Assembly: GCA_026398675.1 (NCBI GenBank)
Contig: JAPLSK010000156.1
Coordinates: forward strand, 1 to 19,334
From: a bacterium
GTDB lineage: Bacteria > RBG-13-66-14
Length of the DNA stretch: 19,334 nucleotides
Direction of reading: 5' to 3'
Shown: piece after piece, positions 1 through 7,032 of the stretch
Layout: each line of letters begins with the position of its first letter
Position numbering within the stretch: the first letter of the stretch is position 1
The notes under the pieces: model-generated
Told to the model about the DNA's origin: nothing
Seen by the model: the letters and a program-made list of their open reading frames with translations, nothing else
Database searches by the model: none
Position numbers and translations under genes: made by a program

Positions 1-1074
1 GACCTTCGCCCGGACCTGACGAGCCTGGACGACTACACCCGCCGAGCCGAGTTCGACCCGTTCCAGGACGTGGCGCTCAAGCCCGATCTGAGCAGTCTCA
101 CAGACTACCTCACCCCGGAGAAATTCCGCTTCGAGGCGAAGCTGCGCGGCGAGCCCTCGCCGGGTGAATCCGCCGCTGTGTGGGAAGATATAAACCGCGC
201 CCAGGCGGCCGGCGAGTCGCTCGTGCGGCGCGAGCCCGTCGTCTGGGAAACCCTCGCCGACTACCGCCCCTACGAGAAGGTGGGACAGCCGCGCCTTCTG
301 TACGACGTGGCCCGGGCGGACGAGTGGGCGGACCCGCGGCGCGAGCGCGGCGAGAGACCCAAGGTCTCCATCCTGATGTACCACGACCTCCGCGACACCT
401 CCCGGTACTCCACCGTCATCACCCCCTGGCAGTTCGAGGAAGAGGTGCGCTGGCTGACGGAGTCGGGATACAAGTTCATCACGATAAGTCAACTGCTGGA
501 TGACATCTACTCCGGCGGCGGCGACCTGCCGCCCCTCTGCGTGGCGCTGACCTTCGACGACGGCTGGAGCGGCGTATACCGTTACGCCTACCCGATTCTA
601 AAGAAGTACGGCGCCACGGCCACCCTTTACCTCTACACCAATTACGTCGGCGTCGGCGGCCGGTCCAACACCTGGGACCAGTACCGGGAGATGCTGGCCA
701 ACGGTATCGAGATCGGCAGCCACACGGTTTCCCACTGCGACCTGACCAACCGGGGCATGTGGAGCGGCCGGGGCTCCAAGCCCCCGGCGGGGCAGGGCAA
801 CTACACCCAGCGGCTGATGCACGAGCTGGTGGATTCTAGGCTAATCCTCGAGGAGCACCTGGGGGTGCCCATCCGGAGCCTGGCCGTTCCCTACGGCGCC
901 TACGACGACTACGTGCTCAAGAGCGCGCTTCTGGCCGGGTACGAGGGCATCCTCAACATCAAGCAGGGCAACACCTACGTGGACGCCGAGACCAACGAGA
1001 TAGAGCTCCGGCGCTGGAACGTGGTTCCGTCCATGGGTCTCGCGACCTTCATCGAACGCCTGGATAGACAATGA
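1..1074 (+). CDS. NodB-type polysaccharide deacetylase (5' end outside window)
   Basis: The frame is open from the first base, so the gene is cut by the window edge; the GTG at 70 is probably internal. The NodB (carbohydrate esterase 4) fold is clear: a MYHDL strand at nt 375-389, the TFDDG metal/catalytic-base motif at 550-564, the HTVSH zinc-histidine motif at 721-735 and the PYG motif at 889-897. All key residues are present, so it should be an active metal-dependent deacetylase removing N- or O-acetyl groups from a polysaccharide such as PNAG or peptidoglycan. The exact substrate cannot be read from sequence. Before the domain, two tandem 24-residue units (LRPDLTSLDDY and LKPDLSSLTDY) suggest a longer repetitive N-terminus upstream. 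The stop overlaps the rsmB start by four bases (ATGA), implying co-translation. Confidence 0.88.
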   Translation, partial: DLRPDLTSLDDYTRRAEFDPFQDVALKPDLSSLTDYLTPEKFRFEAKLRGEPSPGESAAVWEDINRAQAAGESLVRREPVVWETLADYRPYEKVGQPRLLYDVARADEWADPRRERGERPKVSILMYHDLRDTSRYSTVITPWQFEEEVRWLTESGYKFITISQLLDDIYSGGGDLPPLCVALTFDDGWSGVYRYAYPILKKYGATATLYLYTNYVGVGGRSNTWDQYREMLANGIEIGSHTVSHCDLTNRGMWSGRGSKPPAGQGNYTQRLMHELVDSRLILEEHLGVPIRSLAVPYGAYDDYVLKSALLAGYEGILNIKQGNTYVDAETNEIELRRWNVVPSMGLATFIERLDRQ

Positions 1075-2187
1075 CGGCACGGCCCGACGCCCGATCTGCG
1101 GCCTGGGAGGCGCTCCGGGGCGTTGCCGCCGGGAAGGGGGATGCCGAGCCACTCCTGCGCAAGCTGCTGGCCGATACCACCCTTCCGCCCGTGGAGCGAC
1201 GGTTGGCCTTCGAGCTGACTCTGGGAACCCTGCGCAAGCGGGGTTGTCTCGACTACGGGCTGGAACGGTATCTGACCCGGCCCCTACGGGAGCTGCACCC
1301 CGACCTGCGCGAGCTCCTGCGCCTGGGGGCCTACCAGCTCCTGGAGCTGGACCGGGTTCCGGCTTACGCCGCCGTGGACCGGACGGTGGAGCTGGCCCAC
1401 AACTTCAGCACGACGCGAAAGGCCGCGGGACTGGTCAACGCCGTCCTGCGGCGCCTGAGCGAGGGACGCCCCGAACCGCCCGATCGCGAAGCGGACCCCG
1501 TCGGTCACCTGGCCGTGACCGGCAGCCACCCCCGCTGGCTGGTGAAGCGGTGGCTTGAACGGTACGGTTTCGAGGAGACCGCCCGGCTCTGCGCCGTGGA
1601 CAATGAACCGCCGGACACCTTCGTTTTCCTCAACCCCTTCCGGACGGCCGGGGAGAATTTTCGGGAAATCGTGCCGGACGCCGAGGCGGTGGAGGGGTTC
1701 CCCGGTTGTTACCGACTCGCCCGCGGGGCGGACCTGACCTCGAGCGGGGCGTACGCTCAAGGGAAGGTGTACGCCGCCGACCCGGCGACGACCCTGGCGG
1801 CGACGGCGCTGGACCCCCGACCCGGCGAAATTATTTTAGACGCCTGCTCGGCCCCCGGGGGTAAGCTCTTCCACCTGCACCGGCTGGCCGGCGGGGAGCT
1901 GAAAACCGTGGCCCTGGAGGTCTCGCCCCGGCGGTGCGTAACCCTCGCGGGAAACGTCGCCCGGCTCGGGTTGCACTCGGCGGTGGTCAACGGAGACTTA
2001 TCCCTCCCGCCGTTTACCAGGGGCGGCTTCGAGAAAGTTCTCCTCGACGCAACGGGTGCCCGCCGCCCAGGGGCTCAACGATGACCTGCGGAAACGCTTC
2101 GCGGATCCCGGGGGCGATATACGAGCCCTGCCACACCTGACCGGAACCGACGGCGCCTACGTAGCGCTGCTCAAGAGGGTGCGGTAG
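1071..2187 (+). pseudogene. rsmB: broken 16S rRNA m5C methyltransferase RsmB/Sun (internal deletion with frame change)
   Basis: Frame 1 of the gene (1071-2084) encodes a NusB-like RNA-binding N-terminus and the start of a SAM-dependent methyltransferase, including the SAM motif DACSAPGGK (near nt 1850) and the strand EKVLLDA (near 2029-2049). In intact RsmB the PCS motif follows here and later the TC motif, which carry the two working cysteines. Neither is present: the frame runs into unrelated residues and stops at 2084. The normal C-terminus, ending GTDGAYVALLKRVR, appears in another frame and stops at 2187. Roughly 70 codons are missing, judged against the usual ~430-residue family length. 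The start ATG at 1071 overlaps the deacetylase stop. A sequencing, amplification or assembly error is possible; if real, the enzyme is dead. Confidence 0.78.
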
Positions 2188-2244
2188 CCTTTCCGGCGGT
2201 GGATGGGGTATGATTGGCAGACCACTCGAAACAAGCGGTGGCGG

Positions 2245-3177
2245 ATGAACGATCAGAAAGACAGTGGAACCGGGTTCGGGTTAGGTTCGCAACCCCAAGA
2301 CCGGCCCAAGTTCGAGGGGTTCGGCTTCGATGAGCCGACCCGGCAACTGACCCCCGTCCCCGAAAGGCCGAGGTCTCCGAAGCTCGCCCGCCTGGGGGCC
2401 GTCCTGCTCTATATCGCCCTGGCCGTGGGCGCCCTCGTCATCGGCATGCTTCTGGCCAACTTTATCATCATGCCCCTGTTGGTCGGGGGTGAGGAGATAC
2501 CGGTCCCCGACCTGACAAACATGAGCTTCGAGGCGGCGACCGCCATGCTGGTCGAGATGGGCCTCAACTACGAGAAGGTGGCCGAGGAGTACTCGGCGGA
2601 CGTGCCGACCGGGTACGTCGTCAGCCAGCGTCAGGAGCCGGGGATGAATGTGCGCCCGGGCCGGATCATCGAGCTCACCGTCTCGGCCGGTTCCGAGGAT
2701 GTCCGCGTCCCCAACGTGACCAAGATGAGCCAGCGCCAGGCCGAGGACGTCCTCCGGCGCGCCGGTCTGGTGGTGGGCAAGGTCCGCGAGAGCTACGACC
2801 CCAGCGTCCCCGAGAGCTCGGTCATCGGCCAGAATCCCGAGCCGGGTCGCGAGGTGCCGCGCGGAACCAGGATAGACCTCCTCGTCTCCCTGGGCTCCGA
2901 GGAAACCACCTTCAAGATGCCCAACCTGGTCGGCGCCGACTACCGCACCGCCGTCAGCCGCGTCTCCACCTGGGAACTGGCGATGGGGGACACCACCTTC
3001 GAGTTCTCCACGAGCATCCCGCCGGGCCACGTCATCCGCCAGTCCCCCGAGGTCGGCGCCACGGTGCGCCGGGGCGACACGGTCACCGTCGCCATCAGCA
3101 AGGGGCCGCCCACCGGCGGGGAGACGGTTCCGACACCGGAGGGTGGCGGGGGAACGCCGCCGCCGGACACCTTCTAA
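2245..3177 (+). CDS. single-pass membrane protein with three PASTA domains, no kinase
   Basis: A 310-residue protein from the ATG at 2245; an alternative ATG at 2203 adds 14 residues, and neither has a strong ribosome site. It has a short polar cytoplasmic N-terminus, one membrane helix at about 50-80 (LGAVLLYIALAVGALVIGML), then three PASTA repeats at about 84-148, 153-217 and 222-288, and a Gly/Pro/Thr-rich tail. Each repeat shows the family pattern: a VP(D/N)(L/V) start, (V/I)xxQxPEPGxxV in the middle and a closing beta strand. PASTA domains bind muropeptides or beta-lactams in PknB/PrkC kinases and some PBPs, so a cell-envelope sensing or scaffolding role is likely. It sits between rsmB and rpe, where Firmicutes carry the PASTA kinase prkC, but no kinase domain is present. 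It runs straight into rpe with one base between. Confidence 0.85.
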   Translation: MNDQKDSGTGFGLGSQPQDRPKFEGFGFDEPTRQLTPVPERPRSPKLARLGAVLLYIALAVGALVIGMLLANFIIMPLLVGGEEIPVPDLTNMSFEAATAMLVEMGLNYEKVAEEYSADVPTGYVVSQRQEPGMNVRPGRIIELTVSAGSEDVRVPNVTKMSQRQAEDVLRRAGLVVGKVRESYDPSVPESSVIGQNPEPGREVPRGTRIDLLVSLGSEETTFKMPNLVGADYRTAVSRVSTWELAMGDTTFEFSTSIPPGHVIRQSPEVGATVRRGDTVTVAISKGPPTGGETVPTPEGGGGTPPPDTF

Positions 3178-3178
3178 G

Positions 3179-3823
3179 ATGGCCGTAAAAATCGTCCCCA
3201 GCATCCTCTCGGCCGACCAGGCCGACCTGGGCGCCGTCGTCCGTCGGCTCCTGGCCGCCGGACTCGACACCATCCACCTCGACGTCATGGACGGCAACTT
3301 CGTGCCGCCCATAACCTTCGGCGCCAAGCTCCTGTCCGACCTGAAACGCGCGGTGGGGGGCGTTTACGACGCACACCTCATGGTCGCCCGCCCCGGGGAG
3401 CAGATCGAGCTCTTCGCCGAGGCGGGGGCGGACTGGATCACGGTACACCAGGAGGCCGCGCCTCACGTCCACCGACTCCTCGACCGGATCAAATCCCTCG
3501 GCAAAAAGGCCGGCGTCTCCATCAATCCCGGCACCCCGGTCGTCCAGCTCGAGCCGCTCCTGGACTCGGCCGACCTTTTCCTCATCATGACGGTCAACCC
3601 CGGCTGGGGGGGGCAGGGGATGATCGAGAGTTGCCTGGACAAGGTCCGCTGGCTGAAGGAGCGCGTGGAAACCCCGGTGATGGTGGACGGGGGGGTCAAC
3701 GAAGGAACGATGGCCAAGGTGGCCGCCGGCGGAGCGGACCTGGCCGTGGTCGGCAGCGCCCTCTTCCAGGGCGATTTGGGCGCGATACTGTCCCGCCTCC
3801 GTGAAGAAGCCGCGGCTACTTAA
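3179..3823 (+). CDS. rpe: ribulose-phosphate 3-epimerase
   Basis: A 214-residue protein of normal family length, interconverting D-ribulose 5-phosphate and D-xylulose 5-phosphate in the pentose phosphate pathway. The TIM-barrel signatures are all present: PSILSAD at 7-13, HLDVMDGNFVPP at 33-44 (metal ligands H33 and D35, the latter also catalytic), DAHLMV at 64-69 (ligand H66), VNPGWGGQ at 139-146 (phosphate loop; most family members have F rather than W) and VDGG at 169-172 (catalytic D170). I chose the ATG at 3179, one base after the PASTA gene stop, because it gives the standard N-terminus MAVKIVPSIL. A longer reading from 3143 overlaps the PASTA gene and adds non-conserved residues. No clear ribosome site is visible, so translation is probably coupled to the upstream gene. 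Confidence 0.95.
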   Translation: MAVKIVPSILSADQADLGAVVRRLLAAGLDTIHLDVMDGNFVPPITFGAKLLSDLKRAVGGVYDAHLMVARPGEQIELFAEAGADWITVHQEAAPHVHRLLDRIKSLGKKAGVSINPGTPVVQLEPLLDSADLFLIMTVNPGWGGQGMIESCLDKVRWLKERVETPVMVDGGVNEGTMAKVAAGGADLAVVGSALFQGDLGAILSRLREEAAAT

Positions 3824-3856
3824 GCCTCGACGTTCAACGATTTTTTCACACTCTCC

Positions 3857-3879
3857 GGGGCTGACGCGTCAGCCCCTTT
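3857..3879 (+). terminator. palindromic hairpin between rpe and ffh, possible terminator
   Basis: Bases 3857-3876 form a perfect 20-base palindrome (GGGGCTGACG and its mirror half), followed by only three T. It could be an intrinsic terminator of the rpe operon, but the T-tract is short. The ffh start codon lies 16 bases after the stem, so it could instead shape the ffh leader. Confidence 0.45.
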
Positions 3880-3892
3880 CCAAGCCGACGCC

Positions 3893-5260
3893 ATGTTCGA
3901 CCGCATAACCGATCGGCTTTCCGCCGTCTTCAAGAAGCTCACCGGACGAGGGAAGCTCACCGAGACGAACGTCGGCGACGCCCTGCGGGAGGTGCGCGTC
4001 GCCCTACTGGAGGCCGACGTCAGCCTCGCCGTGGTGAAAGGCTTTCTCGAAGAGGTTCGGGCTGGTGCGCTGGGCGAGGCCGTGCTGGGCTCGCTGACGC
4101 CGGGGCAGCAGTTCATCGGGGTGGTGCAGCGGGAGCTGACCGCGCTCTTGGAAAAGAACGCCAGCGAGTTCAACCTCCCCTCACCGGCCACTGTGATGCT
4201 GGTCGGCCTGCAGGGGTCGGGGAAGACGACCACGGCGGCCAAGTTGGCCCGCTGGTACGCCAAGAGCGGAAACCGGCGCTCACTCCTGGCGGCCTGCGAC
4301 GTCCGCCGTCCGGCGGCCCGTGAGCAGTTGGAGGTACTGGCCGAGCGCGTCGGCGCCGAGGCGTTTCCGGGGAAAGCGTTCACCGAGGACGCGGTGGGCA
4401 CTGCGCTGGCCGCCATGCGCCAGGCCGACCGGCGCAACCTGGACCTGACGCTGGTGGACACGGCGGGCCGTCTGCAGATTGACGAACCGCTGATGGCCGA
4501 GCTGGTGGAGATGAAGGTGAAGCTGCGGCCCCAGGCGGTTTTCCTGGTCGTTGACGCCGCGTCGGGACAGGAGGCGCTCAACGTCGCCCAGACCTTCAAC
4601 GGGCGCCTAGGGCTGGACGGCGTAATCGTGAGCAAGCTGGACGGCGACGCCCGGGGCGGCTGCATTCTCTCCATCGCCGGCGGACTCGAGGTGCCGGTCC
4701 GCTTCGTCGGCACGGGCGAGACCCCCGACGACCTGGAGCCCTTCGACCCCGAGCGTCTCTCCCGGCGCATCCTCGGCCTGGGCGACGTGGTGGGGCTCGT
4801 GGAGAAGGCCCAGGAGGCCTTCGACGCCCGGCAGACCGAGCGCTTGGCAAAGAAGGCCGTCACGGGCGGCTTCGACCTGGAGGATTTCGCCGAGCAACTG
4901 CGGGGGATAAAAAAGATGGGTCGGATGGCCGACATTCTGGCGCTCGTCCCGGGCATGCGCCAGTTCGCTCTCCAAGCCGATGGGGAGGGGCTGGACCGGG
5001 GGGTGAAGCGGGCCCTGGCTATAATTGATTCCATGACCCCCGACGAGCGCCGGCACCCCAACCTGATACAGGGCTCGCGACGGCGGCGCATCGCCGCGGG
5101 CTCGGGCACCACCACCGCCGACGTGAACCGCCTGCTGGCCCAGTACCGCGCCATGGCCAAGGCCTTCGACGGGCTTTCGGGCAAAAAGGGTCAACGGATG
5201 ATGCGCCGGCTCGGGATAGACCCCTCGAAGCTGGACGACGCCCTCCCTCCGGGCCTGTAA
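3893..5260 (+). CDS. ffh: signal recognition particle protein Ffh (SRP54 GTPase)
   Basis: A 455-residue protein of normal length. It binds 4.5S/SRP RNA and signal sequences of nascent membrane proteins and, with FtsY, targets ribosomes to the Sec translocon. N domain helices occupy about residues 1-90. The G domain carries GLQGSGKTTT (P-loop, 105-114), DTAGR (189-193) and SKLDGDARGG (247-256). The methionine-rich M domain follows (about 320-430), with LVPGM and the RNA-binding stretch ERRHPNLIQGSRRRRIAAGSGT. The C-terminus ends GIDPSKLDDALPPGL. The start ATG at 3893 gives the standard MFDRITDRL opening. No Shine-Dalgarno sequence is obvious. ftsY and rpsP are not next to it here. Confidence 0.97.
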   Translation: MFDRITDRLSAVFKKLTGRGKLTETNVGDALREVRVALLEADVSLAVVKGFLEEVRAGALGEAVLGSLTPGQQFIGVVQRELTALLEKNASEFNLPSPATVMLVGLQGSGKTTTAAKLARWYAKSGNRRSLLAACDVRRPAAREQLEVLAERVGAEAFPGKAFTEDAVGTALAAMRQADRRNLDLTLVDTAGRLQIDEPLMAELVEMKVKLRPQAVFLVVDAASGQEALNVAQTFNGRLGLDGVIVSKLDGDARGGCILSIAGGLEVPVRFVGTGETPDDLEPFDPERLSRRILGLGDVVGLVEKAQEAFDARQTERLAKKAVTGGFDLEDFAEQLRGIKKMGRMADILALVPGMRQFALQADGEGLDRGVKRALAIIDSMTPDERRHPNLIQGSRRRRIAAGSGTTTADVNRLLAQYRAMAKAFDGLSGKKGQRMMRRLGIDPSKLDDALPPGL

Positions 5261-5300
5261 TCAGACACCACCCGGTAATTGCGTATCGCTGAATTCGAAT

Positions 5301-5331
5301 AAAAAAACGGGGACACCCACGGGTGCCCCCG
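5301..5331 (-). terminator. intrinsic terminator of the lipoprotein gene
   Basis: Read on the minus strand, a GC-rich stem (GGGGGCACCC pairing with GGGTGTCCCC, one G-T pair, 3-base loop) is followed by seven T. It lies 20 bases past the stop of the 5352-5981 gene. Confidence 0.85.
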
Positions 5332-5351
5332 CTCCCTATTTCGTTATCGGC

Positions 5352-5981
5352 CTACTTCAGCGAGTAGTAATTTAGCAACCAGCGCCAGTTTGATTCTTGA
5401 TCTCGGTCGTCATCATCAATCGCAACTCGAACTACTCCCACGCCTTCCTTAAACCAGTAATTTTCATTGTAATCGTAGTTATCCGTCCTCCCGTATTCGT
5501 AGATCGCGACCCATACGAGCTCGTCAAAATATCCAGCCGGTGTGTCAAAGAAACTATCAGTAGCTCCGATACGTCCTTCCCAGAGTACCCCGGCGTCGTC
5601 GGTGAACGTCCACTCGGTACCAACCTCGATGGGCATCTTGAGGTAGGTCCGCCAGTTCTCCTCGTCCGCCGGCTTGGCCTGGAACTCGCCGTCGGCGGTG
5701 TGGCGCCAGAGCCACTCCTCCGTGGTGTCGCCCAAGTTCAGCTCGACGCGCCAGGCGCCGTCCTCGGAGCCCAGGACATTCCAGTTCAACGAGTCGCCGT
5801 CGTCGGGCAGGTCCCAGACGTAGTCCCACTCGTTGCCCTGGGCCAGGGGGACGTAGGCGTCCGTCGGGTTGGGCTCGGGGGTGTTCGTCGTGTCGCAGCC
5901 GGCGAAAAGGGCCGCCAGGACGACCGCGGAAAAACCGAAGCGAAGCGAGTTACGCGCCAGCGAAAGAAGCGTCCTTTTCAT
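5352..5981 (-). CDS. predicted lipoprotein, unknown function
   Basis: A 209-residue protein. The start ATG at 5981 follows a GAGG ribosome site by seven bases; upstream in-frame codons read through the promoter and are rejected. It has a signal peptide of 28 residues with a hydrophobic core and a lipobox-like LFAGC, acylated Cys at 29 followed by Asp. The -3 position is Phe, which is tolerable but not ideal. The mature part is acidic and Trp/Tyr-rich: YVPLAQGNEWDY near the start and WFKEGVGVVRV near the end. This pairing is seen in many secreted proteins of uncharacterised function that begin with a PLxxGNxWxY motif. Residues 6-17 (LSLARNSLRFGF) are encoded by a dispersed repeat in antisense orientation. 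The gene has its own promoter and terminator. Confidence 0.8.
   Translation of the reverse strand: MKRTLLSLARNSLRFGFSAVVLAALFAGCDTTNTPEPNPTDAYVPLAQGNEWDYVWDLPDDGDSLNWNVLGSEDGAWRVELNLGDTTEEWLWRHTADGEFQAKPADEENWRTYLKMPIEVGTEWTFTDDAGVLWEGRIGATDSFFDTPAGYFDELVWVAIYEYGRTDNYDYNENYWFKEGVGVVRVAIDDDDRDQESNWRWLLNYYSLK
5934..5966 (+). repeat. dispersed repeat copy A, antisense within a signal-peptide region
   Basis: A 33-base copy of the GAAGCGAAGCGAG / TTACGCSCCRGCGAA family, with one variant base (GCGCC for GCCCC). It lies within codons 6-17 of the minus-strand lipoprotein gene and encodes part of its signal peptide. Confidence 0.8.
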
Positions 5982-6013
5982 CGAAACCTCGCGGCGGGTT
6001 ATCTTGCGCCCGG

Positions 6014-6042
6014 ATGATACCAGCGACGCCCCGCACTGGCAA
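6014..6042 (-). promoter_or_regulatory. sigma70-type promoter of the lipoprotein gene
   Basis: On the minus strand there is a -35 TTGCCA (6042-6037), a 17-base spacer and a -10 TATCAT (6019-6014). Each hexamer has five of six consensus bases. The start codon lies about 33 bases after the -10 box. Confidence 0.7.
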
Positions 6043-6051
6043 GCCCCGAGC

Positions 6052-6082
6052 TTGACACGCACGCCGCGGCCCGGGATATAAT
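6052..6082 (+). promoter_or_regulatory. consensus sigma70-type promoter of the secreted-protein gene
   Basis: A perfect -35 TTGACA (6052-6057) and a perfect -10 TATAAT (6077-6082) are separated by 19 bases, slightly longer than the optimum. It diverges from the lipoprotein promoter, with only nine bases between the two -35 boxes. Confidence 0.75.
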
Positions 6083-6115
6083 AGGAATGACAAAGAATAA
6101 ATCCCGTGAGGCGGC

Positions 6116-6808
6116 ATGAGACCCACCCTGACCATCCTGCTCCTGGCGGTCCTTCCCGCGGCGGCCGACGTGGCGCCGGGCCGTTGGGTCGAGGACCGCC
6201 CCGAAGGCGCGACCCTCGAGCACCCCACCGTCTCCATGTCCGACGAGGAGGTCACCGTCTTTTTCTGGGAGGACGTCGTCCTGGTCGAGGCGTGGTACGA
6301 CATGACCAACACGGGGCCCTCCGGTCAGACGCCGATGATGCTGCCCATGTACTTCATCTACCCCGACCGGGGCCCGGACGAGGACTTCGAGCCGTGGGTG
6401 CGGATAAGCGTGAACGGCGAGGAGCTGGAGACGCGGGCCTTCCTTCGGCCCCAGTTCGACGAGGCGGGAGAATGGTCGGCGACCATGGTCATGGCGCTCT
6501 TCAGGTACGACTTCCCCACGGGGGAGACCACGCGGCTCGTCGCCAGCTACATGGCGCCCTACGTGTGGTGGGAGGATGGCGGCTGCTTCGAGTACCCCCT
6601 GGGCACGGGGGGCGGCTGGCACTCCGCCATCGGCCACGGCACCCTCTACCTGTGCCCGGGCCCGGGAGCCGACTGGGGCCTGGTCGAAGATTTTGGCCAG
6701 AAAGCCCTGCCCGAGCCGACCTTCGACGGCGAGACGGCTGCCTGGGAGTTCACCGACCTGGAGCCCCCGCCTGACACCTGCTACTGGCTTAAAGTGAGTG
6801 GGCGGTAA
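6116..6808 (+). CDS. predicted secreted protein, unknown function
   Basis: A 230-residue protein. The start ATG at 6116 is preceded by a GTGAGG ribosome site and a consensus promoter. It has a short signal peptide (MRPTLTILLLAVLPAAA, likely cleaved AAA|D) without a lipobox, so a soluble periplasmic or secreted protein is expected. The mature chain is acidic and aromatic-rich, with a beta-sandwich feel: alternating hydrophobic strands such as EEVTVFFWEDVVLVEAWYDMTNTG, then MMLPMYFIYPD. The first part (an external-element phrase followed by a Y-x-M-x-N strand) recalls exported DUF4424-like proteins, but I would not assign the family from this alone. No catalytic motif is recognised. It is followed by a terminator and stands as a single-gene unit. 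Confidence 0.75.
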   Translation: MRPTLTILLLAVLPAAADVAPGRWVEDRPEGATLEHPTVSMSDEEVTVFFWEDVVLVEAWYDMTNTGPSGQTPMMLPMYFIYPDRGPDEDFEPWVRISVNGEELETRAFLRPQFDEAGEWSATMVMALFRYDFPTGETTRLVASYMAPYVWWEDGGCFEYPLGTGGGWHSAIGHGTLYLCPGPGADWGLVEDFGQKALPEPTFDGETAAWEFTDLEPPPDTCYWLKVSGR

Positions 6809-6879
6809 ACGCCAGTTTGGCGCTCCAAAATGGGGGGCTCTTCAGGAAAAAGCGCGATTCGGCGGCAGGTTTTCTTGAC

Positions 6880-6904
6880 GCGGGGGTGACGCCCCGCTTT
6901 TTTT
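6880..6904 (+). terminator. intrinsic terminator
   Basis: A GCGGGG/CCCCGC stem with a six-base loop is followed by seven T. It closes the 6116-6808 transcription unit 72 bases after its stop and separates it from the response regulator. Confidence 0.85.
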
Positions 6905-6943
6905 ATCCGGCGCCGAACCGCGGTGGTCGGGCCTCCCCGTTTC

Positions 6944-6962
6944 ACCGACGGTGGCCGTCGGT
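6944..6962. promoter_or_regulatory. 8-bp inverted repeat next to the candidate sigma54 promoter
   Basis: ACCGACGG and CCGTCGGT are separated by TGG and end three bases before the -24 element. It could be an operator for a transcription factor or a leader-independent hairpin; no T-tract follows, so it is not a terminator. Confidence 0.45.
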
Positions 6963-6965
6963 CCC

Positions 6966-6981
6966 TGGTACGCATCTTGCG
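6966..6981 (+). promoter_or_regulatory. candidate sigma54 (-24/-12) promoter of the response regulator
   Basis: TGGTACG, four bases, then TTGCG match the sigma54 consensus TGGCACG-N4-TTGCW, with the diagnostic GG and GC separated by exactly ten bases (6967-6968 and 6979-6980). It lies between a terminator and a start codon 52 bases downstream, in the right orientation. No good sigma70 promoter is seen in this spacer. RpoN and an enhancer-binding protein are not in the window. Confidence 0.6.
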
Positions 6982-7032
6982 TTTAAAGGGATACACTCCC
7001 CAATTCAAACTCGGTCATCCCCGACGAGGAAC

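Noticed and set aside
3820..5184. 454-codon minus-strand ORF opposite ffh
   Set aside because: Ser/Arg/Pro-rich composition typical of the antisense frame of a GC-rich gene; ffh on the other strand is unambiguous.
6817..7032. 72-codon N-terminal extension of the response regulator
   Set aside because: It runs through a strong terminator and the candidate promoter; the ATG at 7033 has a ribosome site.
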